From Planctomycetota bacterium (lineage in GTDB: Bacteria > Planctomycetota > Planctomycetia > Isosphaerales > Isosphaeraceae), in assembly GCA_028291545.1 (NCBI GenBank), contig JAQGHR010000084.1, positions 1 to 64,000 on the forward strand: a DNA stretch of 64,000 nucleotides, read 5' to 3'. The notes beneath the pieces were generated by a model. It had not been told where the DNA came from, did no database searches, and worked only from the letters and a program-made list of their open reading frames with translations. Positions within the stretch are counted from its first letter, which is position 1, and the number at the start of each line of letters is the position of its first letter. Below are positions 37,443-46,950 of this stretch, one piece after another. The position numbers were made by a program, and so were the translations under genes.

Positions 37443-38408
37443 CTATAAGATTTCCTCTGCCGCCGACTCATTCGGGCATCCGCCTGGTGCGCAGGGTAGC
37501 AAGAAGTCGTTCAGGGCCTGCGCCATGCCTTCCGCATGGGTGTAGTGGGGCTGATGACCGACAAGGGGCATGAGCACTCCGTGCGCATGGGGTAATCCCG
37601 CGGTCAACTCCTCGTAATGGCGACGGGCGACGATCCGGTCTTCGTTACCCTGGAGGACCAGCACGTCCGTGGGGATCTTGGGCAAGATCGGCCGCAGATC
37701 CAGCCTCCCGAGCATGTCCAGGCGAGACGCCATCGGGGCGATCGGGGTGAGGCCGTTCTCATGAACGTAGTGGTCCCAGCGATCGGCGATGATCTCGGGG
37801 AAGTGGCTCTTGTTGTTCCAGGCAAGCACGCGATTTCGCAACGGCAACCGGCTCGCGTTGCCGGGCAAGAGCCGGCCGAATCGCAGCGCCAGCTTCTCCG
37901 CCTTGGCGAGGGGCCGGTGCGCAAACGCACCCTGGATGGCCGCTTTCGGGAATCGGCGGGGCTCCCGATGCAGCGACTTCAGCACGATCGTCGAGCCGAA
38001 CGAGGGGCCGAAAAGGAAGGTGCGGCCGAAGTTCAGGTGATCGATCAGGCCGAAAACATCGTCCACGAGGTCATCGTGCGTGATCTTCGACAACCGGGCA
38101 CCGTCGCCGTGGTTTTCGCCGGGATAGTCGTAAACCACGCATTGAAAACGCGAGGCGAGGAGGTTGAACATGAGCGCATAGCCGCGATAGGTCGCCGCGA
38201 TCCCCGGGCAGAGGATCAAGGGCGGGCCTTCGCCGATGGACCGATAGGTCATCCGGTAGCGAGGCCCGGCCCATTGGCCGACGGAGGCATTGGCGTCGAA
38301 CCTGGCGACTTCCGCGCGGAAGTCGGCCGGGGCCGGGCAGGCACGGCGGGGGGCTTCGGCGGGTGGGGTTTCGGTCGCGTGCTCAGGGGGCGATTGCGGG
38401 TTGGCCAT
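37443..38408 (-). CDS. alpha/beta-hydrolase
   Basis: 321 residues; the first 45 are Pro/Ala-rich. The alpha/beta-hydrolase core has the nucleophile elbow GPSFGS with Ser136, the oxyanion region LILCPGIAATYRGY, an acidic residue in VLVLQGNEDRIV and the late His in LVGHQPHYTH. An esterase or thioesterase is likely; substrate unknown. Its start overlaps the 3' end of the MEMO-family gene by 26 bases, so the pair is translated from one message. Confidence 0.88.
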   Translation of the reverse strand: MANPQSPPEHATETPPAEAPRRACPAPADFRAEVARFDANASVGQWAGPRYRMTYRSIGEGPPLILCPGIAATYRGYALMFNLLASRFQCVVYDYPGENHGDGARLSKITHDDLVDDVFGLIDHLNFGRTFLFGPSFGSTIVLKSLHREPRRFPKAAIQGAFAHRPLAKAEKLALRFGRLLPGNASRLPLRNRVLAWNNKSHFPEIIADRWDHYVHENGLTPIAPMASRLDMLGRLDLRPILPKIPTDVLVLQGNEDRIVARRHYEELTAGLPHAHGVLMPLVGHQPHYTHAEGMAQALNDFLLPCAPGGCPNESAAEEIL

Positions 38409-39654
38409 CGGTCGTCGGTTGGGTTTCGTAGGAGACGCTGCAAAAACTCACGCAGCAGGTGCGCTCGGGATTCACCGCTTGATCGTACCGCAAAAGCGTG
38501 CCGGTGGCAGGCCCCATCGCGTGGAGCATGGTGTAGGTGGCGGCCAGACCGCAGACCCGCCAGCGGTTCTGGACCTCGGCCGCCGTGCGGAACCATCCGG
38601 CCGGATCGGCGGCGGCGGCCCGGTCGATCATGGCGGCATCGAAGGCGTGGACCTGATCCAGGGTCGCCGTATCGAGCAAGTTCGGGTCGCCGAACTCCCG
38701 GCCGACGTGCGCCAGGTCGATCCCGCCAATATAGGCGACCTTCTTGCCGCCGGCGCGCTCGGCCGCCTTCAGGGCCTCGACGAAGCGGCGGACCTCGGGA
38801 TCGTCGATCGGCTCCGTGCCGCTCTCCATCAGGTCGTGAAACGAGCCCACGAGGATCGGGACGATCGAGAAATCGCGCGATGGCCCGAGGAGGTATTGGA
38901 GGAAGACCACCTGGAACTCGATCGAATGCTCGGTGCGGTGCGCCAGCTCGTCATCGAAGACGTGCTCGCCCGCCAGGGCCGCGATCCGGGCCACATACGA
39001 GCGATCCGTACGGGCCAGGCCCAGGGGTGTGGCGAAATCCTTCCGCGTGAGGGCGAACCGATTCCGACAGTACTGATGAGCGACGCCCAGGATCACGAAG
39101 ACCTCGGCATCGCAGCGGTCCCGCAGCTCCTTGTACGACCAGGTGTAGACCGGGCCGCCGCGACCAAAATCGATGTGCGGGCTGAGGATTCCGCGCAGAC
39201 GGCCATCGGGCGATGGGGGAGGCTCGGCCGGCGCGCCCGCACCGCCCTCGTGGGCAAAAAAACGGGCGAGCTGCGAGCGAAGCGCACGCTCGGTGCCCGC
39301 GTATGATCGGCCCGCGAAGGCGGCGAGACGGGTGTGCTCGTTTCGATACGTTTCGTGAAACGTTGCGAAGGTAGGCCCGTCAAGAACCATCGCTCGATCG
39401 AGCTGGTTGACGAGCGACTCGAGGTCAGCGGACGAGATCAATTGCCCCGTCTGGCGGAGGACGTCGGCCTGGATTTCGCTAAGAGCTTTCTTGCCGTCGA
39501 AGTGACGGACCACCCAGTGAAACCCGTCCATCGGGATCATCATCGGGCTGGCGGCGATACCCAGGGGGTCGTCGAGCGCGACGAACGCTTGGCCCTGATG
39601 ATCGACCCGACGCGCATGCATCGGGCGCAGCTTGGGACGGTCGAGCGTCGCCAT
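38383..39654 (-). CDS. amrB: AmmeMemoRadiSam system protein B (MEMO family)
   Basis: 423 residues. The last 280 match the MEMO/AmmeMemoRadiSam B fold related to extradiol dioxygenases: LSPHIDFGRGG (His160), LGVAHQY (His193), GGIDLAHVG (His316) and VCGLAA (Cys368) occupy the positions of the metal/ligand residues in human MEMO1. The first 110 residues (FVALDDPLGIAASPMMIPMDGF ... ISSADLESLVNQL) are a winged-helix-like PqqD-type extension. In many genomes this protein is encoded with AmmeMemoRadiSam A and a radical SAM enzyme; neither lies here. It is instead coupled to an alpha/beta-hydrolase. Confidence 0.88.
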   Translation of the reverse strand: MATLDRPKLRPMHARRVDHQGQAFVALDDPLGIAASPMMIPMDGFHWVVRHFDGKKALSEIQADVLRQTGQLISSADLESLVNQLDRAMVLDGPTFATFHETYRNEHTRLAAFAGRSYAGTERALRSQLARFFAHEGGAGAPAEPPPSPDGRLRGILSPHIDFGRGGPVYTWSYKELRDRCDAEVFVILGVAHQYCRNRFALTRKDFATPLGLARTDRSYVARIAALAGEHVFDDELAHRTEHSIEFQVVFLQYLLGPSRDFSIVPILVGSFHDLMESGTEPIDDPEVRRFVEALKAAERAGGKKVAYIGGIDLAHVGREFGDPNLLDTATLDQVHAFDAAMIDRAAAADPAGWFRTAAEVQNRWRVCGLAATYTMLHAMGPATGTLLRYDQAVNPERTCCVSFCSVSYETQPTTDGQPAIAP

Positions 39655-40196
39655 GCGATCGCATCCTCCCCATCATTGCGGGCACCAGATTCGAGACCGG
39701 GCCGGGGCGCGGGGAATGTCCTGGCCTGCCGCGCCGGCCGACACGTCTCGTCGATCATCTACGCCCTGCATTGTTGGGGGAGTGGCGGTCGAGGTCAAGC
39801 CGTGCGTCTCGTCCCTCGCGGCGGAGCGCCGATCAGAGGCAGGATCGGGACCGGCGGCGGGGCGTCTTTCGGCACAATGGGACGCATGAGTCACCTCCTG
39901 AAAAGTTCAACCCGCTCCACGTTATTTCCAAACAAATGCAAGAGGCGTACCGGGATCAATGGATGAAATGATTCGAGTTGCGGGGTCGAGGATTCCCCCG
40001 ATTTTCGCACCCGGTCCTCGGATCCAGAACCACGAATCCTCGTGTCGTTGCCATCACCCTGGGCACCTTCCGCTCAGAATTCGGGCGACGAAGAGATGCT
40101 CTCGCCAGGCATGGACCCTTGTGGTAACGTTCGCAGCCGAGGTCGGCCCCCCGAGGGAAGGTGGGGCGATGGGGCGACACACGGAGGTTGACCACG
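39655..40196. other. divergent intergenic region
   Basis: 542 bp between the MEMO-family gene and the TIGR03009 gene. It has an A/T-richer island around 39895-39975. Short frames on both strands overlap and none is convincing. Promoters of both neighbours are expected. Confidence 0.35.
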
Positions 40197-41219
40197 ATGC
40201 ACCCGCACACGCGACGAATCCTCACGTTCCCGGTCGGTCGGTCGGGTCTCAGAGCCCTGATCCTGGGCCTCGCCACGACACCCGCGATCCTTCTCGCTCA
40301 GGAGCCCAAGGGGACCCAGGCACCCGCGAGTGGCACGGCGAAATCACCCGTGGCCGGTACTCCCAAGAAGGCCCCGGCCTCGGCGGCCCCCGTCGATCCG
40401 GCCGCGCGCAAGGCGACCGTCCAGGCCCCGCCCGTCGCCAAGCCGGACCCCGAGGCCGAACGCAAGATGGATGAGTTGCTGTTGCGCTGGGAGAGGAAGA
40501 GCGCGGCGATCAAGTCGCTCTCCGTCCCCTACAAACGAGTCGATAATTCGCCGCTGTTCGGCAAGGTCACGGAATTCGAGGGGCAGGCCCACTTCACGAG
40601 TGCCAACAAGGCGTATCTCGACTTTTTCGAGGTGGTTCCGGGCAAGACCAAGAGTTTCGACGAGCGCATCGTTTGCGACGGCAAGAACGTGTACCAGTTC
40701 AAGGGTGCGACCAAGCAGATCTTCGTCTTTCCGCTGCCCGCCGATCGCCGCGAGAAGGCCCTCCAGCAGGGGCCGCTCCCGTTCCTGTTCAACATGAGGA
40801 GCGCGGAGGCCAAGGAGCGGTACAAGATGATCCTCAAGCGCGATGACCCGAAGTCCTACCAGATCCTGATCATCCCCCTCCTGGAGATTGACCGCGAGGA
40901 GTACAGCCAGGCCGTGATCCGGCTGGACAAGCAGCGGTTGATCCCGACCGGCATCCACCTGATGGCGCCCAACGGTAAGGAGACGAAGACGTTCACCTTC
41001 GCGCCGGAGAGTCTGGACGAGAACCTTGCGATCAAGGACGCCTGGTTTGATGGCGCCGGCATGGTCGCCGAATTACGCAAATCCGGCTGGAAGGTGGTCG
41101 CCACCGGCAGTTCCGCCCCGGCCCAGGAGAAGGCTCCCGCCCTGGGTGCTCGGCCCGCTCCCGCCGCCGGAGGCCGTCCCGCCATGAAGGGGCAAGCCGG
41201 GAACGTCCGGCAGAAGTGA
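40197..41219 (+). CDS. TIGR03009 domain exported protein
   Basis: 340 residues from the ATG at 40197, preceded by ACGGAGG at nine bases. A basic signal region and hydrophobic stretch (LRALILGLATTPAILLAQ) lead to a Pro/Ala/Lys-rich linker (about 40-85) and then the TIGR03009 domain: MDELLLRWERKSAAIKSLSV, FEGQAHFTSANKAYLDF, KNVYQFKGATKQIFVFPLP and FLFNMRSAEAKERY. This planctomycete family resembles outer-membrane lipoprotein-sorting (LolA-like) folds. A low-complexity Pro/Ala tail ends the protein. Confidence 0.88.
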   Translation: MHPHTRRILTFPVGRSGLRALILGLATTPAILLAQEPKGTQAPASGTAKSPVAGTPKKAPASAAPVDPAARKATVQAPPVAKPDPEAERKMDELLLRWERKSAAIKSLSVPYKRVDNSPLFGKVTEFEGQAHFTSANKAYLDFFEVVPGKTKSFDERIVCDGKNVYQFKGATKQIFVFPLPADRREKALQQGPLPFLFNMRSAEAKERYKMILKRDDPKSYQILIIPLLEIDREEYSQAVIRLDKQRLIPTGIHLMAPNGKETKTFTFAPESLDENLAIKDAWFDGAGMVAELRKSGWKVVATGSSAPAQEKAPALGARPAPAAGGRPAMKGQAGNVRQK

Positions 41220-41239
41220 GGCCAGTTCGCCCGCCCGAT

Positions 41240-41329
41240 TTCGTGTGGCACTGGCAGCTCGCCTGCCCGTGCCTTGCGTTCATACCGCGATGGAAGACAC
41301 TGGCAGGCGAGCTGCCAGTGCCACACGAA
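41240..41329. repeat. 28-bp inverted repeat at a convergent junction
   Basis: Perfect 28-bp arms at 41240-41267 and 41302-41329 with a 34-nt loop, between the convergent TIGR03009 and SIMPL genes. It could end transcription from both sides. Arms contain an inner alternation (TGGCAG ... CTGCC) suggesting a nested smaller palindrome. No target duplication is visible. Confidence 0.8.
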
Positions 41330-41337
41330 TCGTCTTC

Positions 41338-42090
41338 TTACTTCGGCAGCTTCAGCTCATACACCACATGAACCGTCACGCTCAGTTCCTGCTCGCCGGT
41401 GGCGACCGGCACGGCGGAAGGAGCGGCGGCCATGCCGCGCATGGCGCCGAACATCGGGGGCGGCTGAGGGAACGAGGCGACCTCGTCGCGGATCGAGATC
41501 GGCGGCCCGACGACCACGCCCGCCTCGCCTGCCATCAATTCGGCCTTCTTCTTGGCGTCGGCCATCGCGTGCTTGCGGGCCGAGTCCAGAAGGCTTCCCG
41601 GCTGATCGATGTGGAAGCTGATTCCGTGCATCTGGTTCGCGCCCGATTCGACCACGGCGTCGAGAATCACGCCCAGCTTCGCCAGGTCCCGGACCTTGAT
41701 ATGGACCGTGTTCTGGACCTGGTAGCCGACGATCTGGGGCACGAACTCCCGCTGCGGCTGACCGGGCTGAAACGGCGGAGGTTGGGTGTACTGGGGTTGC
41801 ACGCTGATGTTGGTCGTCTGCACGTCCTTGGCGGCAACCCCGCGCTCCTTGAGCACGCCCTGAAGCGCGGCCATCTTCTCGTTATTGGCCGACAGCGCCT
41901 CGCGCGCCGTCTTCGCCTGGGTCACGACGCCGGCGTTGATTGAGGCCACGTTCGGCGCCCCCGACATCTTCCCCTCACCACTCACCGAAATGGTACGCCG
42001 TTCCGGCTTCTCGTCGTCGGCTTTCACAGAGACGCTCCCGATCACGAGGAGGACCGCCGAGAGCACGGTCGGACGATGGAGGCTACGCAT
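41338..42090 (-). CDS. SIMPL domain (DUF541) exported protein
   Basis: The ATG at 42090 gives 250 residues with a signal peptide (VLSAVLLVIGSVSVKA). The SIMPL domain is clear: RTISVSGEGKMSGAPNVASINAGV, TAREALSANNEKMAALQGVL and the late ARKHAMADAKKKAELMAGEAGV. SIMPL proteins are periplasmic or surface-exposed and oligomerise; roles from oxidative-stress protection to outer-membrane assembly have been suggested. A proline/glutamine-rich loop (QPQYTQPPPFQPGQP) around 115 is longer than usual. Stands 97 bp downstream of the ABC permease gene. Confidence 0.9.
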   Translation of the reverse strand: MRSLHRPTVLSAVLLVIGSVSVKADDEKPERRTISVSGEGKMSGAPNVASINAGVVTQAKTAREALSANNEKMAALQGVLKERGVAAKDVQTTNISVQPQYTQPPPFQPGQPQREFVPQIVGYQVQNTVHIKVRDLAKLGVILDAVVESGANQMHGISFHIDQPGSLLDSARKHAMADAKKKAELMAGEAGVVVGPPISIRDEVASFPQPPPMFGAMRGMAAAPSAVPVATGEQELSVTVHVVYELKLPK

Positions 42091-42187
42091 GGGATGGGTC
42101 CTTGAGATGGGGTTTGGTGGCCGCCGCTTTCTATCCGAAAATCCAGATCCCGTCGTCTCAGGCCTCGGCACTCCGATCTCGGCCGCC

Positions 42188-43345
42188 TCAGGCTTGCCTT
42201 CGCCTGAGCCGATCGAGCGCAACCGCGACGACGATGATCGCGCCGATGATCACGTCTCGCACCGCATTGCTGTATCCTACATGAACGCAACCATTGTCCA
42301 GCACGATGATAATCAAGGTGCCGATGAGCGTGCCCAGGATGGTCCCCTCGCCCCCGGACAGGCTGCCGCCGCCGATGACCACGGCCGCGATGACCTGAAG
42401 CTCCAGGCCGTCGGAGACCCCCGGATCGCCCTGCGCGCTCAGGTTGGCAAATTGCATCGCCCCTGCCATCCCCGTGGCCAGTCCGGCCAGGCCGTAGACC
42501 AGTATTTTCACGCTCGGAACATTGATCCCGCAGAGACGTGCGGTCGGCTCGCTCGACCCGACGGCATAGAGATAACGGCCGAAAACGCTGTATCTTAGCA
42601 TCAGCGCCAGCCCCAGCGCCAGGCCCAGCAAGACCCAGACGCCCGGCGCCACCAGCAGCCACCAGGGTTCGGGAGGCGTGGTCGAGAGCAGACCGCCCAG
42701 CCATTGCGGCTTGGCCTCGGCGGGAACATACACCTGGGTCCCGCCCGAAAGCCACTTCGCCAGCCCTCGGAAGATCTTGAGACTGCCCAGCGTGATGATG
42801 AACGGCACGACCCCCAGGCGCGTGATCAGGGCGCCGTTGAACAGCCCGCAAAGCCCGCCCGCCAGCACCCCCACAAGCATCGCCGCCCAGATCGGCAGGG
42901 CCGGGACCTGGATCGTCATCGCGACTAACGACTCTGGAAGCTGGACGGAAAAACCGATCGCGAATGTAGCGACGATCACCGTCACCAGCGCCACGGCCGA
43001 GCCGATCGAGAGGTCGATTCCCCCGGCAATCATCACCAGCGTCATGCCCAGCGCGGCGATCCCCAACGTCACCGCCTGCACCCCGATCGTCCGCCAGTTG
43101 TCTGGCGACAGGAAGGGGTTCGTGTGCCAGTTCCGATACGAGAACAGCGCGCCCTCATGTGGCGTCAGCCAGGCGAACAGGCCGGAGATCAGCACCAGGC
43201 CGAGGAACGGTCCGAAAATCGTCCAGATCCACCCCAGCGTCCCTCGCATGGCGGCTGCTGAGCGCTTCCCCGACGCGAACTCCGGGAAGATAATCGGCTT
43301 CTTCACGGTTTTATCAATCCCGCGCGTGCGGCCTTCTCGATCCAT
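42188..43345 (-). CDS. ribose-type ABC transporter permease (RbsC-like)
   Basis: 385 residues from the ATG at 43345 (a TTG six bases upstream is possible). About ten helices, with family motifs LGMTLVMIAGGIDLSIGSAVAL and LYAVGSSEPTARLCGINVPSVKILVYGLAGL and VIGGGSLSGGEGTILGTLIG, which are typical of RbsC/XylH permeases. The ATP-binding and sugar-binding partners are absent on both sides (SIMPL gene and carbonic anhydrase), so it may work with distantly encoded subunits. The last part carries CVHVGYSNAVRDVIIG, common in the family. Confidence 0.9.
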   Translation of the reverse strand: MDREGRTRGIDKTVKKPIIFPEFASGKRSAAAMRGTLGWIWTIFGPFLGLVLISGLFAWLTPHEGALFSYRNWHTNPFLSPDNWRTIGVQAVTLGIAALGMTLVMIAGGIDLSIGSAVALVTVIVATFAIGFSVQLPESLVAMTIQVPALPIWAAMLVGVLAGGLCGLFNGALITRLGVVPFIITLGSLKIFRGLAKWLSGGTQVYVPAEAKPQWLGGLLSTTPPEPWWLLVAPGVWVLLGLALGLALMLRYSVFGRYLYAVGSSEPTARLCGINVPSVKILVYGLAGLATGMAGAMQFANLSAQGDPGVSDGLELQVIAAVVIGGGSLSGGEGTILGTLIGTLIIIVLDNGCVHVGYSNAVRDVIIGAIIVVAVALDRLRRRQA

Positions 43346-43357
43346 GGGCAACGGGGA

Positions 43358-44269
43358 TCATTGATCAACCGCCGGCGCGGGCACTGGCGCCGCGGGCTCG
43401 CTCGGCGGCTTCAGGATGTCCGCCATTTTCAGGGACAAGGCGCGAAACTCGCGGGGATTCGTGGGGGCGTAGGCCAGATGCACGTTGTCGTCCGTCGCCG
43501 CGGCGTTCGGATTCGACGGCATGCTGACCTGGTGGTTGTGGAGATTGAAGACGCCGTACAGGACCTCGATCTCCCACTTCGCGGCGCGCTCGACCTCGGA
43601 TCTCAGGTCGAACGCGTTCTGCGCGGCGTTGACGGAGACCGCCGTCTCGATGAGTGCCGCGCGGTAGTTCGGCATGTCCCGGGCGTTCGGACCCCAGACC
43701 TCGTCAATCCCGTTGGCCGCCTCGCGCACGGCGACGAAGATTCGTTCCTGGATCGTTCGCAACATGGGTGACGTCGTCTTCGACCAGAACTTCAACGGCA
43801 TGAGGTACGAATCGACCGCGCCGGTCACCGCGCCGCAGCCGCCGTGGCCGAGCATCACCACGACCTTGACGCTCTCGGACAGGGCATTGAGCGCGAAGTC
43901 GATCGACCCGAGGCAGACGTCCCCCATCACGTTCCCCGCAACGCGGATCACGAACAGGTCGTTGAAACCCTGGCCGAACAGCATCTCGGTCGGGACTCTC
44001 GCGTCCGAACAGCCCACCACCACGGCGAACGGCGCCTGCTTGGGCATCTGCCCGTGGGTTCGGATCATCCCTACCTCCAGGCCGTTGCACTGCACGACGT
44101 ACCGCGGTTCGCCCGACGAGAAGCTGCCGGTCCGACAGCTCTCCATCCAGCGCGAGAACATGCGGTTGCCGTCTTCCAGCGTCCTCCTCGCCGCTTCCGC
44201 ATCGGGCGGCGGCGCCTTGACGCTGGGATTCTTGGGGTCAAATCGATAGACGTAGTCGATGGTATTCAT
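43358..44269 (-). CDS. beta-class carbonic anhydrase
   Basis: The ATG at 44269 gives 303 residues. Zinc ligands and dyad are visible: Cys87, Asp89 and Arg91 in GCSDAR, His142 and Cys145 in GHGGCGA. It converts CO2 and water to bicarbonate. Compared with typical beta enzymes (about 210-230 residues) it has an N-terminal extension of about 40 residues and a C-terminal Pro/Ala-rich tail after the last core element (GVFNLHNHQV near 245). No signal peptide, so cytoplasmic. It ends 12 bases before the ABC permease gene in the same direction. Confidence 0.93.
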   Translation of the reverse strand: MNTIDYVYRFDPKNPSVKAPPPDAEAARRTLEDGNRMFSRWMESCRTGSFSSGEPRYVVQCNGLEVGMIRTHGQMPKQAPFAVVVGCSDARVPTEMLFGQGFNDLFVIRVAGNVMGDVCLGSIDFALNALSESVKVVVMLGHGGCGAVTGAVDSYLMPLKFWSKTTSPMLRTIQERIFVAVREAANGIDEVWGPNARDMPNYRAALIETAVSVNAAQNAFDLRSEVERAAKWEIEVLYGVFNLHNHQVSMPSNPNAAATDDNVHLAYAPTNPREFRALSLKMADILKPPSEPAAPVPAPAVDQ

Positions 44270-44510
44270 GAGGGCGTCGTCCCATCTCACCAGACGGTTC
44301 CAGAAGTTTCATCCTAACCGGACCGGCCGGGAAGTCGCCATGACTCATCGGCCGAGAAGATCGGCCGCCACGTCGTCGTCGGGCGGACCCCGGCGATGTC
44401 GCCTTGCCCATCTTGTCCCCCACGCCTCGTCCGCGTACCCTGGACCGGATGAATGCGTGCGATCTGAACGCGCGTGAGACGGACCTAAGCCGCGAGGATG
44501 GGGCAGCGTG

Positions 44511-46838
44511 ATGCGAAATCGGATGCAAGGACTCGTCACCGTCGTGATCCTGGCCCTCGGCGGAACCGCGATCGGCGCGGACGAGCCGAGGCTGGCCGAA
44601 TATTTCGGGTTTCTGCCGCTCGAGATCTACAAGCTCGACCAGCGGATCTCCAACCTGACAGTCGCCGATCTCGACGGGGACAAGGCCGACGACATCATCG
44701 CCGTCAATAACGGCCGGTCCCGGATTGACTTGCTCCTGACCACCAAGGGAGACAGCGAGGATCGCGGCAAGACCGAGGCCAATCAGGTCATCAGCGACCG
44801 TCGCATGCGGCTCAAGACGCTGGCCGTGAACAAGGAAATCGTCAGCCTTCAGGCCGGCGACTTCAACGGCGACGGCAAGACCGATCTCGCGTTCTACGGC
44901 ACCCCGGCCGAGCTGATCGTCCTGTTCAATCAGGGTGGCGCGAAGTTCTCTGCCCCCAAGAGATTCACCACGGGCGACGCCGTCGAGAGCGCCTCGGCGC
45001 TGGCCGTCGGCGATATCGACCGCGACGGCAAGCACGACCTCGCCCTGCTCACCTCCTCCGACGTCGTGATCGTCACCCAGAAGGGCGGCAAGCTCGGCGA
45101 GCCCGAGCGCCTGCCCCACACCGCCGCCAACCCGCGGATGCTGAAGCTCGTGGACCTCGACGGCGACGGCGGCGACGACCTGGTCATTTACGACGGCACC
45201 CCGGAAGATCCCATCCGCGTCCGCTTCTCCACCGAGGGCGGCAAGCTCGGCCCCGAGCAACGGTTCAGCCTGGAGCCCCTGCGAGCGATGGCCTTTGGCG
45301 AGGTCGACGGCAAGAAAGGCCAGGAACTCCTCACGATCGAGGCCGCCACCGGCCGCGCCAAGGTCTTCACCCTGGGCGAGGCCGACGAGGACGAGGCCGA
45401 TCGCCGTGGCCGCCTGATCTTCTACCCCCTGCCCAAGGGCGACGCCCGGGGCCGCACGATCGCCGTCGGTGACCTCGACGGCGACGGCAAGGCCGACGTC
45501 GTGGCCACCGACCCGGCCGACGCCGAGTTCCTGGTCTACCTCCAGGGCAAGACCGGCCTCGGCACCGGCCAGACCTTTCCCGGCCTCGCCGGCGGCAAGA
45601 CCGTCTTCGCCGCCGACCTCGATGGCGACAAGAAGGCCGAGGTCATCGTCCTTTCCGAGAGCGAGAAGCAGATCGGCCTGACCAGGCTCGACAACGGCCG
45701 CCTGACCTTCCCCACCCCGTTGCCGATCAGCGGCGATCCCGTCGCGCTGGCCGTCGCGGACCTCGACGGCGACGGCACGCCGGAAATTCTCTACGCGACT
45801 CCCGGCAAGGACGGCAAGGACGATAGCTTCGCCCTCAAGGGGCTCAAGCGCGAGAAGTCCGGCAGCTTCGTCCCGTTCCGCTGGGGCCAGGAAGATTCGG
45901 TCGCCGTCAAGGGCCTCTCCGGCAAGCCCCCTGCCCTTCGCGTTCTTGACGTGAACAAGGACGGCCAGCCCGACATCCTCGTCTTCAACGCCTACGGCCC
46001 GCCCGTTTTGCTTCTGGGCCGACCCGGCGGCGAACCTCCCGCCCCCGCCGCCGGAACGCTCGGCCCTCTCGTGGGCGCAACGCCCGCCGGGCTCACGGTC
46101 GCCAATCTCGGCGGCCCGTCCCTCCTCGTGGCGCAGGGTACTTTCGCCCGTAACGTCGCGCTCGACAAGAACGGCCAGTGGCAGATCAAGGAGCAGTTCA
46201 ACTCCGGCAAGACCTCATCCCAGATCCTCGGCGCCGCCGCGCTGGAACTCGATGGCGACGGTACCCCCGAGATCGTCCTGCTGGACAAGGCATCGAAGTC
46301 CCTCCTCTTCCTCGACAAGAAGGCCGGCGGCGTTTACTCCGCCGGCGGCAGCCTGAACGTCGGCCCGATCGACTTCCAGGGCATGCACGTCGCCGACTTC
46401 GACGGCGACGGCAAGGACGACCTCCTGATCGCCGGCACCGACAAGTTCGGCGTGATGATCACCGGCCGCAAGGGCCAGAAGTTCAAGCTCCTCGCCAGCT
46501 ACGAGCCCACCCGCAAGGACGCCCGCCTCGGCGACCTCGTCGTCGGCGACCTCAACGGCGACAAGCAGACCGACATCGTCCTGACCGACCTCAACGACCA
46601 CCTCATCGACATCCTCACCCATCCCGGCGGCGCCGACCTCGATCGCGCCCTCACCTTCAAGGTCTTCGAGAAGAAATCCTTCCGCGACCGCGATAGCCTC
46701 ATCGAACCCCGCGATCTGGTGTTGGGCGATGTCGACGGCGACAAGCGCACCGACCTGATCCTGATGGTCCACGACCGGATTCTCGTCTACCGGCAGGATT
46801 CGGGGGAGAAGATGGAGAAGACGGCCGAGAAGAAGTGA
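44511..46838 (+). CDS. exported FG-GAP/VCBS repeat protein
   Basis: 775 residues from the ATG at 44511. A signal peptide (LVTVVILALGGTAIGA) is followed by about twelve calcium-binding-type loops of the form DxDGDGxxD (for example DLDGDKADDI, DFNGDGKTDL, DLDGDGKADV, DFDGDGKDDL, DVDGDKRTDL), spaced about 50-70 residues apart through the whole protein. This is the FG-GAP/VCBS integrin-type beta-propeller repeat, here probably enough for one to two propellers. A surface or periplasmic protein stabilised by calcium is inferred. Codon use is strongly C/G-ending and very uniform. A long inverted repeat follows the stop. Confidence 0.9.
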   Translation: MRNRMQGLVTVVILALGGTAIGADEPRLAEYFGFLPLEIYKLDQRISNLTVADLDGDKADDIIAVNNGRSRIDLLLTTKGDSEDRGKTEANQVISDRRMRLKTLAVNKEIVSLQAGDFNGDGKTDLAFYGTPAELIVLFNQGGAKFSAPKRFTTGDAVESASALAVGDIDRDGKHDLALLTSSDVVIVTQKGGKLGEPERLPHTAANPRMLKLVDLDGDGGDDLVIYDGTPEDPIRVRFSTEGGKLGPEQRFSLEPLRAMAFGEVDGKKGQELLTIEAATGRAKVFTLGEADEDEADRRGRLIFYPLPKGDARGRTIAVGDLDGDGKADVVATDPADAEFLVYLQGKTGLGTGQTFPGLAGGKTVFAADLDGDKKAEVIVLSESEKQIGLTRLDNGRLTFPTPLPISGDPVALAVADLDGDGTPEILYATPGKDGKDDSFALKGLKREKSGSFVPFRWGQEDSVAVKGLSGKPPALRVLDVNKDGQPDILVFNAYGPPVLLLGRPGGEPPAPAAGTLGPLVGATPAGLTVANLGGPSLLVAQGTFARNVALDKNGQWQIKEQFNSGKTSSQILGAAALELDGDGTPEIVLLDKASKSLLFLDKKAGGVYSAGGSLNVGPIDFQGMHVADFDGDGKDDLLIAGTDKFGVMITGRKGQKFKLLASYEPTRKDARLGDLVVGDLNGDKQTDIVLTDLNDHLIDILTHPGGADLDRALTFKVFEKKSFRDRDSLIEPRDLVLGDVDGDKRTDLILMVHDRILVYRQDSGEKMEKTAEKK

Positions 46839-46871
46839 GCCGAACTCGTGTCGAGTCGGCCCCGTTTTCCC

Positions 46872-46944
46872 AGTGGGGCGGGCGTCCCTGCCCGCCTACT
46901 CAAATCCATATTCTTTGTAGGCGGGCAGGGACGCCCGCCCCACT
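46872..46944. repeat. 28-bp inverted repeat after the FG-GAP gene
   Basis: Perfect 28-bp arms at 46872-46899 and 46917-46944 with a 17-nt A/T-rich loop, 34 bases after the FG-GAP stop and directly before the ATG at 46951. Able to form a very strong hairpin; acts plausibly as terminator. Its sequence is unrelated to the neighbouring inverted repeats at 41.2 and 47.3 kb. Confidence 0.8.
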
Positions 46945-46950
46945 CCTGAG

